Below, piece by piece: positions 53,357 to 61,760 of a stretch of 64,000 nucleotides of DNA (its first letter is position 1; each line of letters begins with the position of its first letter). The stretch comes from an uncultured Bacteroidales bacterium. GTDB lineage: Bacteria > Bacteroidota > Bacteroidia > Bacteroidales > UBA932. The stretch covers positions 23,911-87,910 of the forward strand of contig CAKUYQ010000010.1 of the NCBI GenBank assembly GCA_934717185.1. Direction: 5' to 3'. The notes beneath the pieces were generated by a model. The model was not told where the DNA came from. It did not search any database and worked only from the letters and a program-made list of their open reading frames with translations. The translations under genes were made by a program, and so were the position numbers.

Positions 53357-54843
53357 AGAGACTTCACCCAATTATGTTTGCCGGAACAGGCAGTGATGTT
53401 GGAAAGAGCATTATAGCGACAGCTTTCTGCAGGATATTCAGACAGGACGGTTATAATCCGGCTCCGTTCAAGGCACAGAATATGGCATTGAACTCATTTG
53501 CCACTCTGGATGGTTTTGAGATAGGGCGTGCGCAGGCTGTACAGGCGGAGGCGGCAGCTGTTCCGTGCCATACGGATATGAATCCGCTATTGCTGAAACC
53601 GCAAAGTGACCATACATCTCAAGTTGTACTTAATGGAAAACCTATAGGGAACAGAGATGCTTATGATTATTTCCGCAAGGAGGGGCGAGAGGAGCTGAGG
53701 GTAGAGGTGAATGCTGCATTTGACCGCTTGGCTGCAAGGTATAACCCCATAGTTATGGAGGGAGCCGGGAGTATAGCGGAGATAAACCTGCGCGATACAG
53801 ATTTGGTGAACATGCCTATGGCAAAACATGCAAGAGCAGATGTGATATTGGTTGGAGATATAGACAGGGGAGGGGTATTTGCAAGCGTTTACGGTTCGCT
53901 CATGCTATTGGAGCCTCAAGAGAGGAAATTGATTAAGGGTATTATAATCAATAAATTCAGGGGAGATATAAGGCTGTTTGAGCCCGGCGTAAAGATGTTG
54001 GAACAGCTGTGCGGAATACCTGTATTGGGGGTTCTTCCATATTATAAGGATATTCATATAGAGGAGGAGGATTCCGTTTCATTAGCTTCAAAATCTCTCA
54101 AGGCAGAGCAGGGGATGATAAATATTGCTGTTGTTTTGCTGCGTCACATTAGCAATTTTACAGATTTCAATGTTATAGAAAGAGATACGCGAGTACATCT
54201 TTTCTACAGTAATAATTCCGACGAACTGTCAAAAGCAGATATAATTATTCTGCCCGGGAGCAAGAGTACCATAGACGATATGCATGAACTGTGGCGTAAC
54301 GGTGCTGCTCAAGCTATCCTTAAGGCACATAGAAACGGAAGTTCTGTTTTGGGTATCTGCGGAGGTTACCAGATGATGGGACAGCGCATCTTAGACCCGC
54401 ATCACGTAGAAGGGGATGTGGAGATGCTGCCGGGTCTTGGATTGCTGCCTACCATAACGGAGATGGGCACCGAAAAGGTAACAAGACAGACGAAGTTTTC
54501 ATTGTACGGCAGGAGTGAGATTATGGGCGGGTATGAGATTCACATGGGAACTACCGTGCAGATAGATGGCTCAACAGCACTCCCGCTTAATAAATTAGAG
54601 GATGGAAACACAGACGGCTATATGGTAAGCCCTACCTGTATGGGCACATACATCCATGGCATTTTAGATAATCAACAATTTATAGACTTCTTGTTGGAAC
54701 CGCATATACAGAAGACAAAGTCATTGGAGACATTTGATTATCACAAATTCAAGGAACAGCAATACGACAAATTGGCGGAACATGTTCGCAAATATCTGAA
54801 CATTCCGTTGGTTTACGATATACTTACAAGAGATTATGATTAA
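53353..54843 (+). CDS. cbiP: Adenosylcobyric acid synthase
   Basis: Amidates four remaining side chains of adenosylcobyrinate diamide (CobQ/CbiP). 496 residues. The N-terminal synthetase domain begins MFAGTGSDVGKSIIATAFCR, with PFKAQNMALNSF near 35, MNPLLLKPQSDHTSQVVLNG (key LLKPQSD) and VMEGAGSIAEINL near 135. The C-terminal GATase-like domain has ILPGSKSTIDD near 302 and the nucleophile Cys in LGICGGYQMMG near 335, followed by GGYEIHMG near 395 and GTYIHGI near 432 with the His. It overlaps the adenosyltransferase by four bases and cobD by eight. Confidence 0.95.
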   Translation: MKRLHPIMFAGTGSDVGKSIIATAFCRIFRQDGYNPAPFKAQNMALNSFATLDGFEIGRAQAVQAEAAAVPCHTDMNPLLLKPQSDHTSQVVLNGKPIGNRDAYDYFRKEGREELRVEVNAAFDRLAARYNPIVMEGAGSIAEINLRDTDLVNMPMAKHARADVILVGDIDRGGVFASVYGSLMLLEPQERKLIKGIIINKFRGDIRLFEPGVKMLEQLCGIPVLGVLPYYKDIHIEEEDSVSLASKSLKAEQGMINIAVVLLRHISNFTDFNVIERDTRVHLFYSNNSDELSKADIIILPGSKSTIDDMHELWRNGAAQAILKAHRNGSSVLGICGGYQMMGQRILDPHHVEGDVEMLPGLGLLPTITEMGTEKVTRQTKFSLYGRSEIMGGYEIHMGTTVQIDGSTALPLNKLEDGNTDGYMVSPTCMGTYIHGILDNQQFIDFLLEPHIQKTKSLETFDYHKFKEQQYDKLAEHVRKYLNIPLVYDILTRDYD

Positions 54844-55870
54844 CGGACACGGAGACGATGCCTACAAATACGGCAGTAAGATTAGGTATAACTTTAGTTC
54901 AAACGTCTTTAACAGGGTAAACATAGAGGGGCTTAAAAGACATCTTTGCAACTGTATAGACGAGATTGGCAGTTACCCCGAACCAGAGCCGTATTCATTG
55001 GAGCAAAAGATAGCTGCAGTAAAATCTCTTGAAAGCGGAGAGGTATGTGTAACCAATGGCGCTACCGAGGCAATATATCTTATAGCTCAGACTTTCAGCG
55101 GGCTTAATGTTGCTATTCACCAACCCACATTCAATGAGTATGCAGATGCCTGCAGAATGCATAGTTGTAATGTAAGAGCTGTTTATCAGCTTCCCGACAA
55201 AACCTCCGGTTACCGGTTGCCAAACGATATAAGTATGCTGTGGCTCTGCAACCCCAACAACCCTACCGGCCGGGTGTATGAGATTGGATATTTGCGCAGT
55301 TTGATAGAGAATAACCCGAATGTCTGTTTTGTCATAGATCAATCTTACGAGGCATTTACAATGGCGGAAACATTTACGGCAAAGGAGGCTGCAAGTTATT
55401 GTAATGTTTTGCTGTTGCACTCTATGACAAAACGTTATGCTGTCCCGGGCATAAGGTTGGGCTATGTTACGGCAAAGGGGGAGTTACTGCAGCGTCTGCG
55501 TAACAACAGAATGCCGTGGTCTGTGAACAAGTTGGCTGTTGAGGCCGGATTGTACCTTATGGAACACCCTAACGATGCCCCTATAGATATGCCTGCATAT
55601 CTGTTAGAAGCACAAAGGCTGAGTTTAATGTTAAATAGCTTGGACAGAGTAGATGTAACACCAACCCAAACTCATTTTATGCTATGCTCGTTAAAGCATG
55701 GCAATGCGTCTATGCTAAAAGAGTATCTTGCAAAAGAGCATGGGATACTTATTAGGGACGCCTCCAATTTTGAGGGACTCAATAATGGCTGTTTTCGTAT
55801 TGCAACGCAAATGTCAAAGGAGAATGATATGTTGGTTAAGGCGATAGCCATATTTGTTAGTTTGCTTTAG
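54836..55870 (+). CDS. cobD: CobD-like PLP-dependent threonine-phosphate decarboxylase/aminotransferase
   Basis: 344 residues of the class I/II aminotransferase fold. Segments: NGHGDDAYKYGSKIRYNFSS start typical of CobD, VTNGATEAIYLIAQTF near 70, LCNPNNPTGRVYEI near 137, FVIDQSYEAF near 165 and the PLP-binding Lys in LHSMTKRYAVPGIRLGYV near 197. CobD makes (R)-1-amino-2-propanol phosphate from threonine phosphate, the linker of the nucleotide loop. Short length is usual in Bacteroidota. It overlaps cbiP by eight bases. A TTGTCGGGAAG copy at 55190 encodes LPDK. Confidence 0.87.
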   Translation: MINGHGDDAYKYGSKIRYNFSSNVFNRVNIEGLKRHLCNCIDEIGSYPEPEPYSLEQKIAAVKSLESGEVCVTNGATEAIYLIAQTFSGLNVAIHQPTFNEYADACRMHSCNVRAVYQLPDKTSGYRLPNDISMLWLCNPNNPTGRVYEIGYLRSLIENNPNVCFVIDQSYEAFTMAETFTAKEAASYCNVLLLHSMTKRYAVPGIRLGYVTAKGELLQRLRNNRMPWSVNKLAVEAGLYLMEHPNDAPIDMPAYLLEAQRLSLMLNSLDRVDVTPTQTHFMLCSLKHGNASMLKEYLAKEHGILIRDASNFEGLNNGCFRIATQMSKENDMLVKAIAIFVSLL

Positions 55871-56040
55871 CGTTGGCATTGGCTTTAGCCTATTAAGTTT
55901 ATAGTTTATGGTTAAAAGTTTATAGTCAGTTTGTCAGTTGATAGTTTTAAAGATATTAGTTTTTAACTTTCATCTTTACTTTTATTAACTTTAAAACTGA
56001 CCATAAGCTATACACTATTAACTAAATTAAGGCCAACGCA
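55871..56040. repeat. Intergenic repeat block E
   Basis: Begins right after the cobD stop with GCGTTGGCATTGGC, continues with AGTTTATAGTTTATGG and AGTTTATAG words, then their reverse forms (ACTTTTATTAACTTTAAAAC, AAGCTATACACTATTAAC) and ends with GGCCAACGC. The two ends can pair, as in blocks A, B and D. It separates cobD from cbiB. Confidence 0.65.
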
Positions 56041-56055
56041 TAATATAAGTTTGTT

Positions 56056-56967
56056 ATGATAAAATCAATTTGTTTAGTAGCAGCGTGGATATTGGATCTC
56101 ATATTTGGGGATCCGGAGCATCTCCCGCATCCTGTTGTTGGTTTTGGAAAGTTGATTTCGTGGGGAGAACATCGTTTTAATAAGGGCAGGAAACGTATGC
56201 TTAAAGGTGGCATCTGGGCATTACTGTTGGTTGTGTTGACATTTGTCGTTACATATGAATTACTTAAAGTGGATGCTTATATTGTCATATCTGTAATATT
56301 AGTGTTTTATTGCTTGGCAGGAACAACACTCATACGAGAGGTAAGGGAGGTTTTTAGAGCTGTGGACAGATCTTTGGAGGAGGGACGCAGGCAGGTTGCC
56401 AGAATAGTTGGGCGGGATACATCTAACCTTAACGCGCAGGAGATAAGGACAGCTGCTCTTGAAACACTTGCGGAAAATCTCAGCGACGGGGTTATAGCTC
56501 CGCTCTTCTGGTATCTTCTGTTGGGCGTTCCGGGTATGATGGCTTACAAGATGGTCAATACATTGGATTCTATGATAGGGTACAGGAATGAACGCTATAA
56601 GGAGTTCGGCTGTTTTGCAGCTCGTATGGATGATGTGGCAAACTACATTCCGGCACGTATAACCGCGTTTTTAATGGTATTGTCGTCGGGAAGATTATCA
56701 TTATTGTCTTTTGTGAAAAAATATGGCAACCAACATGCAAGTCCTAATTCCGGATACCCCGAGGCTGCGTTGGCAGGAATACTTGATTGCCGTTTTGGCG
56801 GCCCTCACAACTACTTTGGAGAGGAGGTGTGGAAGCCTTTTATTGGTGTTAATGACAGGCTGTTGACTACTGCAGACATGACTAAGGCTGTAAGAATAAA
56901 TCGGATGGCAGAGACGATGTTTGTTGGGATAATAATCATTATAGACTGTATCATATATTTATGCTAA
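56056..56967 (+). CDS. cbiB: Adenosylcobinamide-phosphate synthase
   Basis: Joins aminopropanol phosphate to cobyric acid at the membrane. 303 residues with four or five hydrophobic segments. Family marks: DLIFGDPEHLPHPVVGFGKLI near 15-35 (key FGDPEHLPHPV), VGRDTSNLNAQEI near 120, LETLAENLSDGVIAPLFWY near 138, and KMVNTLDSMIGYRNERY near 172 (key LDSMIGYRN). AEAALAG-type GYPEAALAGIL near 232 is present. All expected segments are intact. It converges on cobC with a 17-base overlap. Confidence 0.94.
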   Translation: MIKSICLVAAWILDLIFGDPEHLPHPVVGFGKLISWGEHRFNKGRKRMLKGGIWALLLVVLTFVVTYELLKVDAYIVISVILVFYCLAGTTLIREVREVFRAVDRSLEEGRRQVARIVGRDTSNLNAQEIRTAALETLAENLSDGVIAPLFWYLLLGVPGMMAYKMVNTLDSMIGYRNERYKEFGCFAARMDDVANYIPARITAFLMVLSSGRLSLLSFVKKYGNQHASPNSGYPEAALAGILDCRFGGPHNYFGEEVWKPFIGVNDRLLTTADMTKAVRINRMAETMFVGIIIIIDCIIYLC

Positions 56968-57481
56968 CGATTCCTCCGTATGGAGGCAGGTGTCTGAATG
57001 CGACCTCTTTTTTTACATATTTGGCATATATGAGGGCGCAAATTATCACCCCGCCATGTGTAAAAATGGCAACCCTGTTGTATGGCAACCTTTTTATCTC
57101 ATTCAGAAAATCAGATATCCGTTCGTATTGTATAATGAATGATTCTCCTCCGGTTGCAGCCACGTTAAAATAGTCGTCATACCACTCCTGCAGGCGCGGA
57201 TCTGTTATACTGTCGTAACGTTGCATCTCCCACTCCCCAAAACTCATCTCCATCACCCTCTTTTCACGTATCGCATTAGGATAACCGCATATAGTCGCTA
57301 ATTTGGTACATCGTGAAAGCGGACTTGTGTATACCATGTCAAACCGGCCGTAGTGAGACAAGTTTTCTATTACAACTTTGGCCTCCTGTTCAAAAGTAGC
57401 TTTTAATGGTACATCACTCTGTCCATAACATACTCCGGGAGGAACGTCCACAGATGTATGTCTTACTAAAATAATCTCCAT
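56951..57481 (-). CDS. cobC: Alpha-ribazole phosphatase (histidine phosphatase family)
   Basis: I start at the ATG at 57481 (176 residues, MEIILVRHTSV), which puts the catalytic His at the N-terminus as in all members; the longer frame to 57610 would run through cobS. Marks: LVRHTSVD with the phosphate-accepting His, GVCYGQSDVPL, a YTSPLSRCTKLA segment near 60, FGEWEMQRYDSI near 82 and the second His in AIFTHGGVIICALI near 148. It removes phosphate from alpha-ribazole or adenosylcobalamin phosphate. It overlaps the cobS end by 16 bases and is last in its operon. Confidence 0.88.
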   Translation of the reverse strand: MEIILVRHTSVDVPPGVCYGQSDVPLKATFEQEAKVVIENLSHYGRFDMVYTSPLSRCTKLATICGYPNAIREKRVMEMSFGEWEMQRYDSITDPRLQEWYDDYFNVAATGGESFIIQYERISDFLNEIKRLPYNRVAIFTHGGVIICALIYAKYVKKEVAFRHLPPYGGIVSINI

Positions 57482-58209
57482 ATAATAAGGCAACCTAAAT
57501 AATATGACAATTCGCCTGTTACGACAAGTGCACCGCAACAGTCTCCGGTATAGCCCTGTATTCTCCTTTTCATTATAAGGCATAATACAATGAACGTTAA
57601 TATGGGACATAACATTGCGGGTGCATATTTTAAAGGTAATAGTGATATGCCAGGTATTAAACCACCTGCTATAGCTATTAACCTCTCTTTTGTATTCATG
57701 GGTGAGTTGACAGACTTGGCTTTGCTCTCCTCCTCTTTACGTGCGTAAGGAAGTACATTGGCTATTTGAGATGCCACACATTTAGCCCAGCAGTCTCCGC
57801 ATAATACAAAGATACAGAGCAATTCTATTGGCACCACGCATACCTGTATAATAATGCAGAAGTAGGCAATCAGACCTATTACTCCGTATGTTCCTAAATG
57901 TGAATCTTTCATAATGGCTAAGACGCGTTCACGTGTGGTACCACCTCCAAAACCATCTAAAAAGTCTGCAAAACCGTCTTCATGCAGGCATCCTGTTACA
58001 AGCAGTCTTGTAACTATTGCTATTATCCAGGCTAATGTAATTGGAAATACCTGCCCGCCTAACCATAGAACTGCAGCGGTAATTCCTCCCGTAAGCCAAC
58101 CTACAAATGGCCAATAGGGTACTACATGTTTGAAACATTCTGCCGGAACCTCCTTAATCCTCCAGAATGGCAGGCGTGTAAAAAATATGAGTGCAGCTAA
58201 CAGATTCAT
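57466..58209 (-). CDS. cobS: Adenosylcobinamide-GDP ribazoletransferase (cobalamin synthase)
   Basis: Integral membrane enzyme of the last step. I choose the ATG at 58209 (247 residues, MNLLAALIFFTRLPFWRI), which matches the family start; an upstream start would run into cobT. Marks: CLHEDGFADFLDGFGGG near 82-98, with the metal-binding D...D, ERVLAIMKDSHLGTYGVIGL near 102 (key MKDSHLGTYG), and several hydrophobic helices to the C-terminus. GYTGDCCGAL near 220 is the late conserved loop. It starts 11 bases after the cobT stop. Confidence 0.94.
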   Translation of the reverse strand: MNLLAALIFFTRLPFWRIKEVPAECFKHVVPYWPFVGWLTGGITAAVLWLGGQVFPITLAWIIAIVTRLLVTGCLHEDGFADFLDGFGGGTTRERVLAIMKDSHLGTYGVIGLIAYFCIIIQVCVVPIELLCIFVLCGDCWAKCVASQIANVLPYARKEEESKAKSVNSPMNTKERLIAIAGGLIPGISLLPLKYAPAMLCPILTFIVLCLIMKRRIQGYTGDCCGALVVTGELSYYLGCLIIWRLF

Positions 58210-58220
58210 TGCAATCTTTT

Positions 58221-59258
58221 TTAAAAATATTTTGTGATTGAGGCGCTTTGGAAGGTCTCCATCTCGTTTATCATTCTTACGGCGGAATCTACTATAGGGT
58301 ACGAACATACGGCTCCTGTCCCCTCCCCAAGGCGGAATCCTAAATTAAGCAACGGATGAGCATTGAGTGCATCCAAAACAAGGCGGTGCCCACCCTCATC
58401 TCCGCAGTGCCCAAAGATGGCATAGTCTAAAACTGCCGGATACAGCTTGCTTGCTGCTAATATGCAGTTTGTCATAATGAAACCGTCTACAAGAATTATC
58501 ATCTTAAGTTCAGCTGCCTTTAGCATTGCTCCAACAGCCATTACCATCTCGTAGCCTCCAAAATACCTTATTATATCTTTGGCAGAACCGTCCCCTTTAT
58601 AGTTCTCCATGGAAGCCTTTAGTATATTGTATTTGTGCTCAATTCCTTTGTTGTTGAGCCCGGAACCTGCGCCAACGCAATTTTCCAACGGAATGTCTGT
58701 AAAATAGCTCATCCAGATAGATGACGATGAGGTGTTGCCAATGCCCATCTCTCCAAAACTAAGTATGTTGCTTCCCTCTTTGTAACATTGTTTCACTATC
58801 TCTGCACCTCTCTCTATGCAAAGTTCCATTTCCTGTTGTGTCATTGCAGCCTCATGAAGATAATTTCTTGTTCCTTTCCTTATCTTCATGTTTATAATCC
58901 CTTTGTCGTACGGCAGATCGTAGTCAACACCGGCATCAACTATCTTTAATTTGAATCCATGCTGCCTGCAGAGAAAGTTGATTCCTCCTCCTCCGTGAAC
59001 AAAGTTGCTTAACTGTTGCCATGTTACCTCTTTTGGGGAGAGGCTTACATTCTCCTCAACAATGCCGTGATCTGCGGCAAATATTATGTTCTGCGGGTTT
59101 TTAAGGGTTGGAACCAATGTTTGTTGGATAAGCCCAATCTGTAGGGCCAACTGTTCCAATGTTCCTAATGCCCCTTTCGGCTTTGTAAGGTTGTCTATTT
59201 TGTCAACCAATGATTGGCGTATATTGTTGTCCGGGTGTAAAATGTTAAATTTCTTCAT
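58221..59258 (-). CDS. cobT: Nicotinate-nucleotide-dimethylbenzimidazole phosphoribosyltransferase
   Basis: Makes alpha-ribazole phosphate, activating the lower ligand. I choose the ATG at 59258 (345 residues, MKKFNILHPDN); the longer frame to 59291 overlaps the preceding gene. Marks: LTKPKGALGTLEQLALQIG near 24, IIFAADHGIVEENVS near 56, GGGGINFLCRQHG near 83, FGEMGIGNTSSSS near 163 and GHCGDEGGHRLVLDAL near 292 with GEGTGA near 320. The catalytic Glu is in the last segment. Lower-base choice cannot be read from sequence. It starts 13 bases after the ApgM-like gene. Confidence 0.95.
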   Translation of the reverse strand: MKKFNILHPDNNIRQSLVDKIDNLTKPKGALGTLEQLALQIGLIQQTLVPTLKNPQNIIFAADHGIVEENVSLSPKEVTWQQLSNFVHGGGGINFLCRQHGFKLKIVDAGVDYDLPYDKGIINMKIRKGTRNYLHEAAMTQQEMELCIERGAEIVKQCYKEGSNILSFGEMGIGNTSSSSIWMSYFTDIPLENCVGAGSGLNNKGIEHKYNILKASMENYKGDGSAKDIIRYFGGYEMVMAVGAMLKAAELKMIILVDGFIMTNCILAASKLYPAVLDYAIFGHCGDEGGHRLVLDALNAHPLLNLGFRLGEGTGAVCSYPIVDSAVRMINEMETFQSASITKYF

Positions 59259-59271
59259 ATTAGGTTTCGTG

Positions 59272-60483
59272 CTAAATGGCCATAAATTCATTCATAAACT
59301 GGTTTCCCTTCAAGTCTCCGTAAGCCCCCTCTTTGCAGGATATCTCATTAAAGGAGAGGACATTGTCGGGAATAATATTGGGATAATAAATTAAAAACGG
59401 TACGGGGTCTGCCGTATGTGTTCGCAGTTGGTATGGGGTGGGGTGGTCCGGAAGCACGGAGATTGCCACCGGAGTGTTCCAATCCTTAACTGCGTTGTAT
59501 ATTGGTTCTACTACATATCTGTCTAAATTCTCTATGGTAAGAAGTTTCTTTTTCAGGTCTCCCTCATGGCCTGCTTCATCGCTTGCATCTATGTGCAGGT
59601 AGACAAAATCGTCTGCAAGTAGGGCATTTAATGCGGCTTTTACCTTGTTGCCGTAATTTGTATCATATAGTCCTGTTGCACCTTCAACATGTATTCGGTT
59701 CAGCCCGGCGTAGATGCCTATGCCGTTGATTAGGTTGCTTGCGGAGATTACAGAGCCTCTTTTGATTGCCGGATAGATCTGTGCAAGCGGCTTCATATTT
59801 GGTTTGTATCCGGGGCTCCATGGCCAGATACTGTTAGCCGGAAGTTTGCCATCTTTTATCCTTTGCAGGTTAACAGGGTGATTGGCTAATAACTCTTGTG
59901 ATTTGATAATAAGGTTGTTAATTAGATTGGCAGTCTCCTCTGCATCTTTGGCGGTTGCCTTTGCCATAAGCGGCATGAACGGCTCCGACAGGTGGTCGTG
60001 TGGAGGGGTACAATCTAATTTTTTACTTCCATTTTTTATGACCAACAGATGTCTGTACTGCGTTCCGGCGTAGAACCTTATCTTTTTATTGCCAAGATTT
60101 TTGTTTATGAAATTTATCAGCTCGGCCGCCTCTTCTGTAGAGATGAGTCCTGCCGAATGGCTTTCTATTGTATCCTTTTGGATTGTTATGAGATTGCAGC
60201 GTATGGCCAAATCACCCGGCTGCAACTCTACCCCAATGGCAGCAGCTTCTAACGGCCCTCTCCCTTCATACACTTTGGGTATGTCATATCCTAAAATAGA
60301 AAGGTTTGCCACTTCGCTTCCCGGTGTAAATCCTTTGGGTACGGTTTTAAGCATCCCTGTACGCCCCAATGCAGCCAATCTGTCCATATTTGGCGTTTGT
60401 GCGTACTGTAAAAGCGTCTTGTTACCCAACGATGAGGTTGGAACATCTGCCATACCGTCTCCCAAAATGATAATGTGCTTCAT
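59272..60483 (-). CDS. ApgM-family cofactor-independent phosphoglycerate mutase-like protein
   Basis: 403 residues of the alkaline-phosphatase superfamily, archaeal-type (ApgM/TIGR02535-like) group. Marks: IIILGDGMADVP start with the first metal Asp, VPKGFTPGSEVANLSILGYD near 48-67 (key GSEVANLSILGYD, with the catalytic Ser), GRGPLEAAAIGV near 73, RCNLITI near 95, and HIDASDEAGHEGD near 300. The metal-binding VLPDHPTPYQLRTHTADPVPF near 353 is present (key DHPTP and HTADPVPF). Relatives are annotated as phosphoglycerate mutase or proposed homoserine kinase. It is sandwiched between cobU and cobT with 2- and 13-base gaps, so a cobalamin role such as threonine phosphate supply is possible. That is inference. 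Confidence 0.85.
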   Translation of the reverse strand: MKHIIILGDGMADVPTSSLGNKTLLQYAQTPNMDRLAALGRTGMLKTVPKGFTPGSEVANLSILGYDIPKVYEGRGPLEAAAIGVELQPGDLAIRCNLITIQKDTIESHSAGLISTEEAAELINFINKNLGNKKIRFYAGTQYRHLLVIKNGSKKLDCTPPHDHLSEPFMPLMAKATAKDAEETANLINNLIIKSQELLANHPVNLQRIKDGKLPANSIWPWSPGYKPNMKPLAQIYPAIKRGSVISASNLINGIGIYAGLNRIHVEGATGLYDTNYGNKVKAALNALLADDFVYLHIDASDEAGHEGDLKKKLLTIENLDRYVVEPIYNAVKDWNTPVAISVLPDHPTPYQLRTHTADPVPFLIYYPNIIPDNVLSFNEISCKEGAYGDLKGNQFMNEFMAI

Positions 60484-60485
60484 TA

Positions 60486-60998
60486 TTACTGTTTTATTAC
60501 CACCGGAATACCGGAAACCATAAAGATAACTTGGTCTGCGTGTGCTGCTATGTATTGGTTCACCCAGCCTTGGAAATCTGTAAATTTCCGCTGTACCTCA
60601 TTCTCGGATGTTCCCCCCATTCCTATCTCGTTTGTAACAAAAATGAATGTTGCATCCCTATAGGTGAATCTGTCAAACTCCTCTTTAATCTCCTTTAGGC
60701 TCTTGTCTACATCTGAACCGTTATCAAAGAAAAAGTTTGTGCCCCATAGCGTAACGCAGTCTATTAGGACTACTCTTCCCTCTACATTGTGTCTGCTAAG
60801 TTCCTTCTCCTCCTCTATGTTGGCCCATTCCTCTCCGCGTGCTTTCTGATGGCGTATTACGCGCTGTCTGAACTCCTCATCCCATATTCTTGATGTTGCC
60901 ATATATATAGGGTTGGGAGAGAGCTGCTTTGCAAGTTTTTCTGCGTATGAACTCTTGCCGGAACGGGCGCCACCTGTTATAAGTATTATCTTTCTCAT
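60486..60998 (-). CDS. cobU: Adenosylcobinamide kinase/adenosylcobinamide-phosphate guanylyltransferase
   Basis: Phosphorylates and then guanylylates adenosylcobinamide. 170 residues, the usual size. The P-loop is ITGGARSGKSSYAEKLA at 6-22. YMATSRIWDEEFRQRVIRHQ near 32-51 contains the catalytic His, VVLIDCVTLWGTNFFF near 75 the Walker B-like strand, and FVTNEIGMGGTSENEVQRKF near 119 the guanylyl-binding loop (key NEIGMGG). It is first in the operon that runs to cobC. A -7 box lies at 61036-61043. Confidence 0.95.
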   Translation of the reverse strand: MRKIILITGGARSGKSSYAEKLAKQLSPNPIYMATSRIWDEEFRQRVIRHQKARGEEWANIEEEKELSRHNVEGRVVLIDCVTLWGTNFFFDNGSDVDKSLKEIKEEFDRFTYRDATFIFVTNEIGMGGTSENEVQRKFTDFQGWVNQYIAAHADQVIFMVSGIPVVIKQ

Positions 60999-61035
60999 CT
61001 TTATTTAAAATAATTGGAGAGAACCAATAGTCCTG

Positions 61036-61043
61036 CAAATATA
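61036..61043 (-). promoter_or_regulatory. Candidate -7 box of the cobU-apgM-cobT-cobS-cobC operon
   Basis: Minus-strand TATATTTG, an exact TAnnTTTG match, 38 bases before the cobU start at 60998. No riboswitch core is visible upstream. The gap 60999-61225 otherwise holds a TTATCGGGAAG variant of the dispersed word (61175-61185) and nothing else I can name. Confidence 0.5.
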
Positions 61044-61225
61044 CAAATTGTAACGGTATGCTTTAACGCTAACGTAAGCTTTGTTTTTCTCGTTCAGGCA
61101 AACTCGCAATAACAATAGAAATAATACGATACCTTATTAAGTTCACCATTGACATTCGATTAATTGGCATTTTTCTTCCCGATAAATTAAGATTATAGCA
61201 GATGTAAACCTGTGTTTATTGTTAA

Positions 61226-61738
61226 TCATTCATTTCCATTTATTTGTATATCAAATAATTTTCTACGTGTAATGTTAATACAAACAGACCAATAATTATA
61301 TCCACCATCGCACATGGCTATAATGTCCAATGCCGGATTTAAATCTTTGGCCATCTGCCTTTCTACAAACATTATCCATACAATTATTTCTCCACTACCA
61401 TTTATATATCCTACATACTGTCGTATATACCTTTTTAAGGTTTTTCTGTTTATTGGAGGTCTTTTATAGCTATCCTGCTGAACCTTAATATAATCACTAT
61501 TTACACTATCTCGCAAAATTTGTTCAGCTATAAAGACATCCCTTTTATTTAGTGTATAACGATTTTCATTGGGCGCAATTCCCCAAATAGAGTGTTCTTT
61601 TTGAAAAACGTACCCTTCGAAATTTTTACCCTTCACATATAAAGTTTTATCTTGTGCATACCCTGCACAAACACATGTTACTAATAGCAGTAATATAATT
61701 GATAATCTTCTTATTTCCTGTTGCAATTTGTATCTCAC
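61226..61738 (-). CDS. Small secreted protein of unknown function, cut off from its upstream region by IS66
   Basis: 170 residues if started at the GTG at 61738; no Met occurs before the signal peptide, so GTG or a nearby TTG (residue 5) must be used. The signal is IRRLSIILLLLVTCVCAGYAQ. The mature part contains VKGKNFEGYVFQKEHSIWGI, a helix with NRKTLKRYIRQYVGYING, IIVWIMFVERQMAKD, and CDGGYNYWSVCINITRRKLF near the end. I do not recognise a named family; the D-G-G-x-x-Y-W strand pattern occurs in small periplasmic Bacteroidales proteins. The IS left end lies 31 bases upstream, so its native promoter is probably lost. Confidence 0.6.
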   Translation of the reverse strand: MRYKLQQEIRRLSIILLLLVTCVCAGYAQDKTLYVKGKNFEGYVFQKEHSIWGIAPNENRYTLNKRDVFIAEQILRDSVNSDYIKVQQDSYKRPPINRKTLKRYIRQYVGYINGSGEIIVWIMFVERQMAKDLNPALDIIAMCDGGYNYWSVCINITRRKLFDIQINGNE

Positions 61739-61760
61739 TTAGATTAGCTCCGGCATTGAA

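Larger units (their letters stand above)
3510..61185. repeat. Dispersed 11-mer TTGTCGGGAAG (family positions)
   Basis: Exact copies, plus strand: 4001, 6161, 9503, 16193, 33966, 44545, 50888. Exact copies, minus strand (CTTCCCGACAA): 3510, 14387, 20496, 25923, 35937, 55190. Ten-base TTGTCGGGAA without the last G: 7348, 11184, 11736, 59363. Variant TTATCGGGAAG: 25198, 32267, 48982, 51697, 61175. Other one-mismatch copies: 15957, 42283, 45301, 46375, 56693. Counting was by eye. In genes on the sense strand nearly all copies encode LPDK or LSGS. Confidence 0.85.

Noticed and set aside
57482..57610. N-terminal extension of cobC
   Set aside because: It would be encoded within cobS, and it would move the catalytic His far from the N-terminus, unlike the family.
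3510..61185. The 11-mer as a classical polar chi or KOPS sequence
   Set aside because: Copies are almost evenly split between strands over the whole window, whereas such signals are strongly strand-biased; the idea is kept only as an alternative in the findings.
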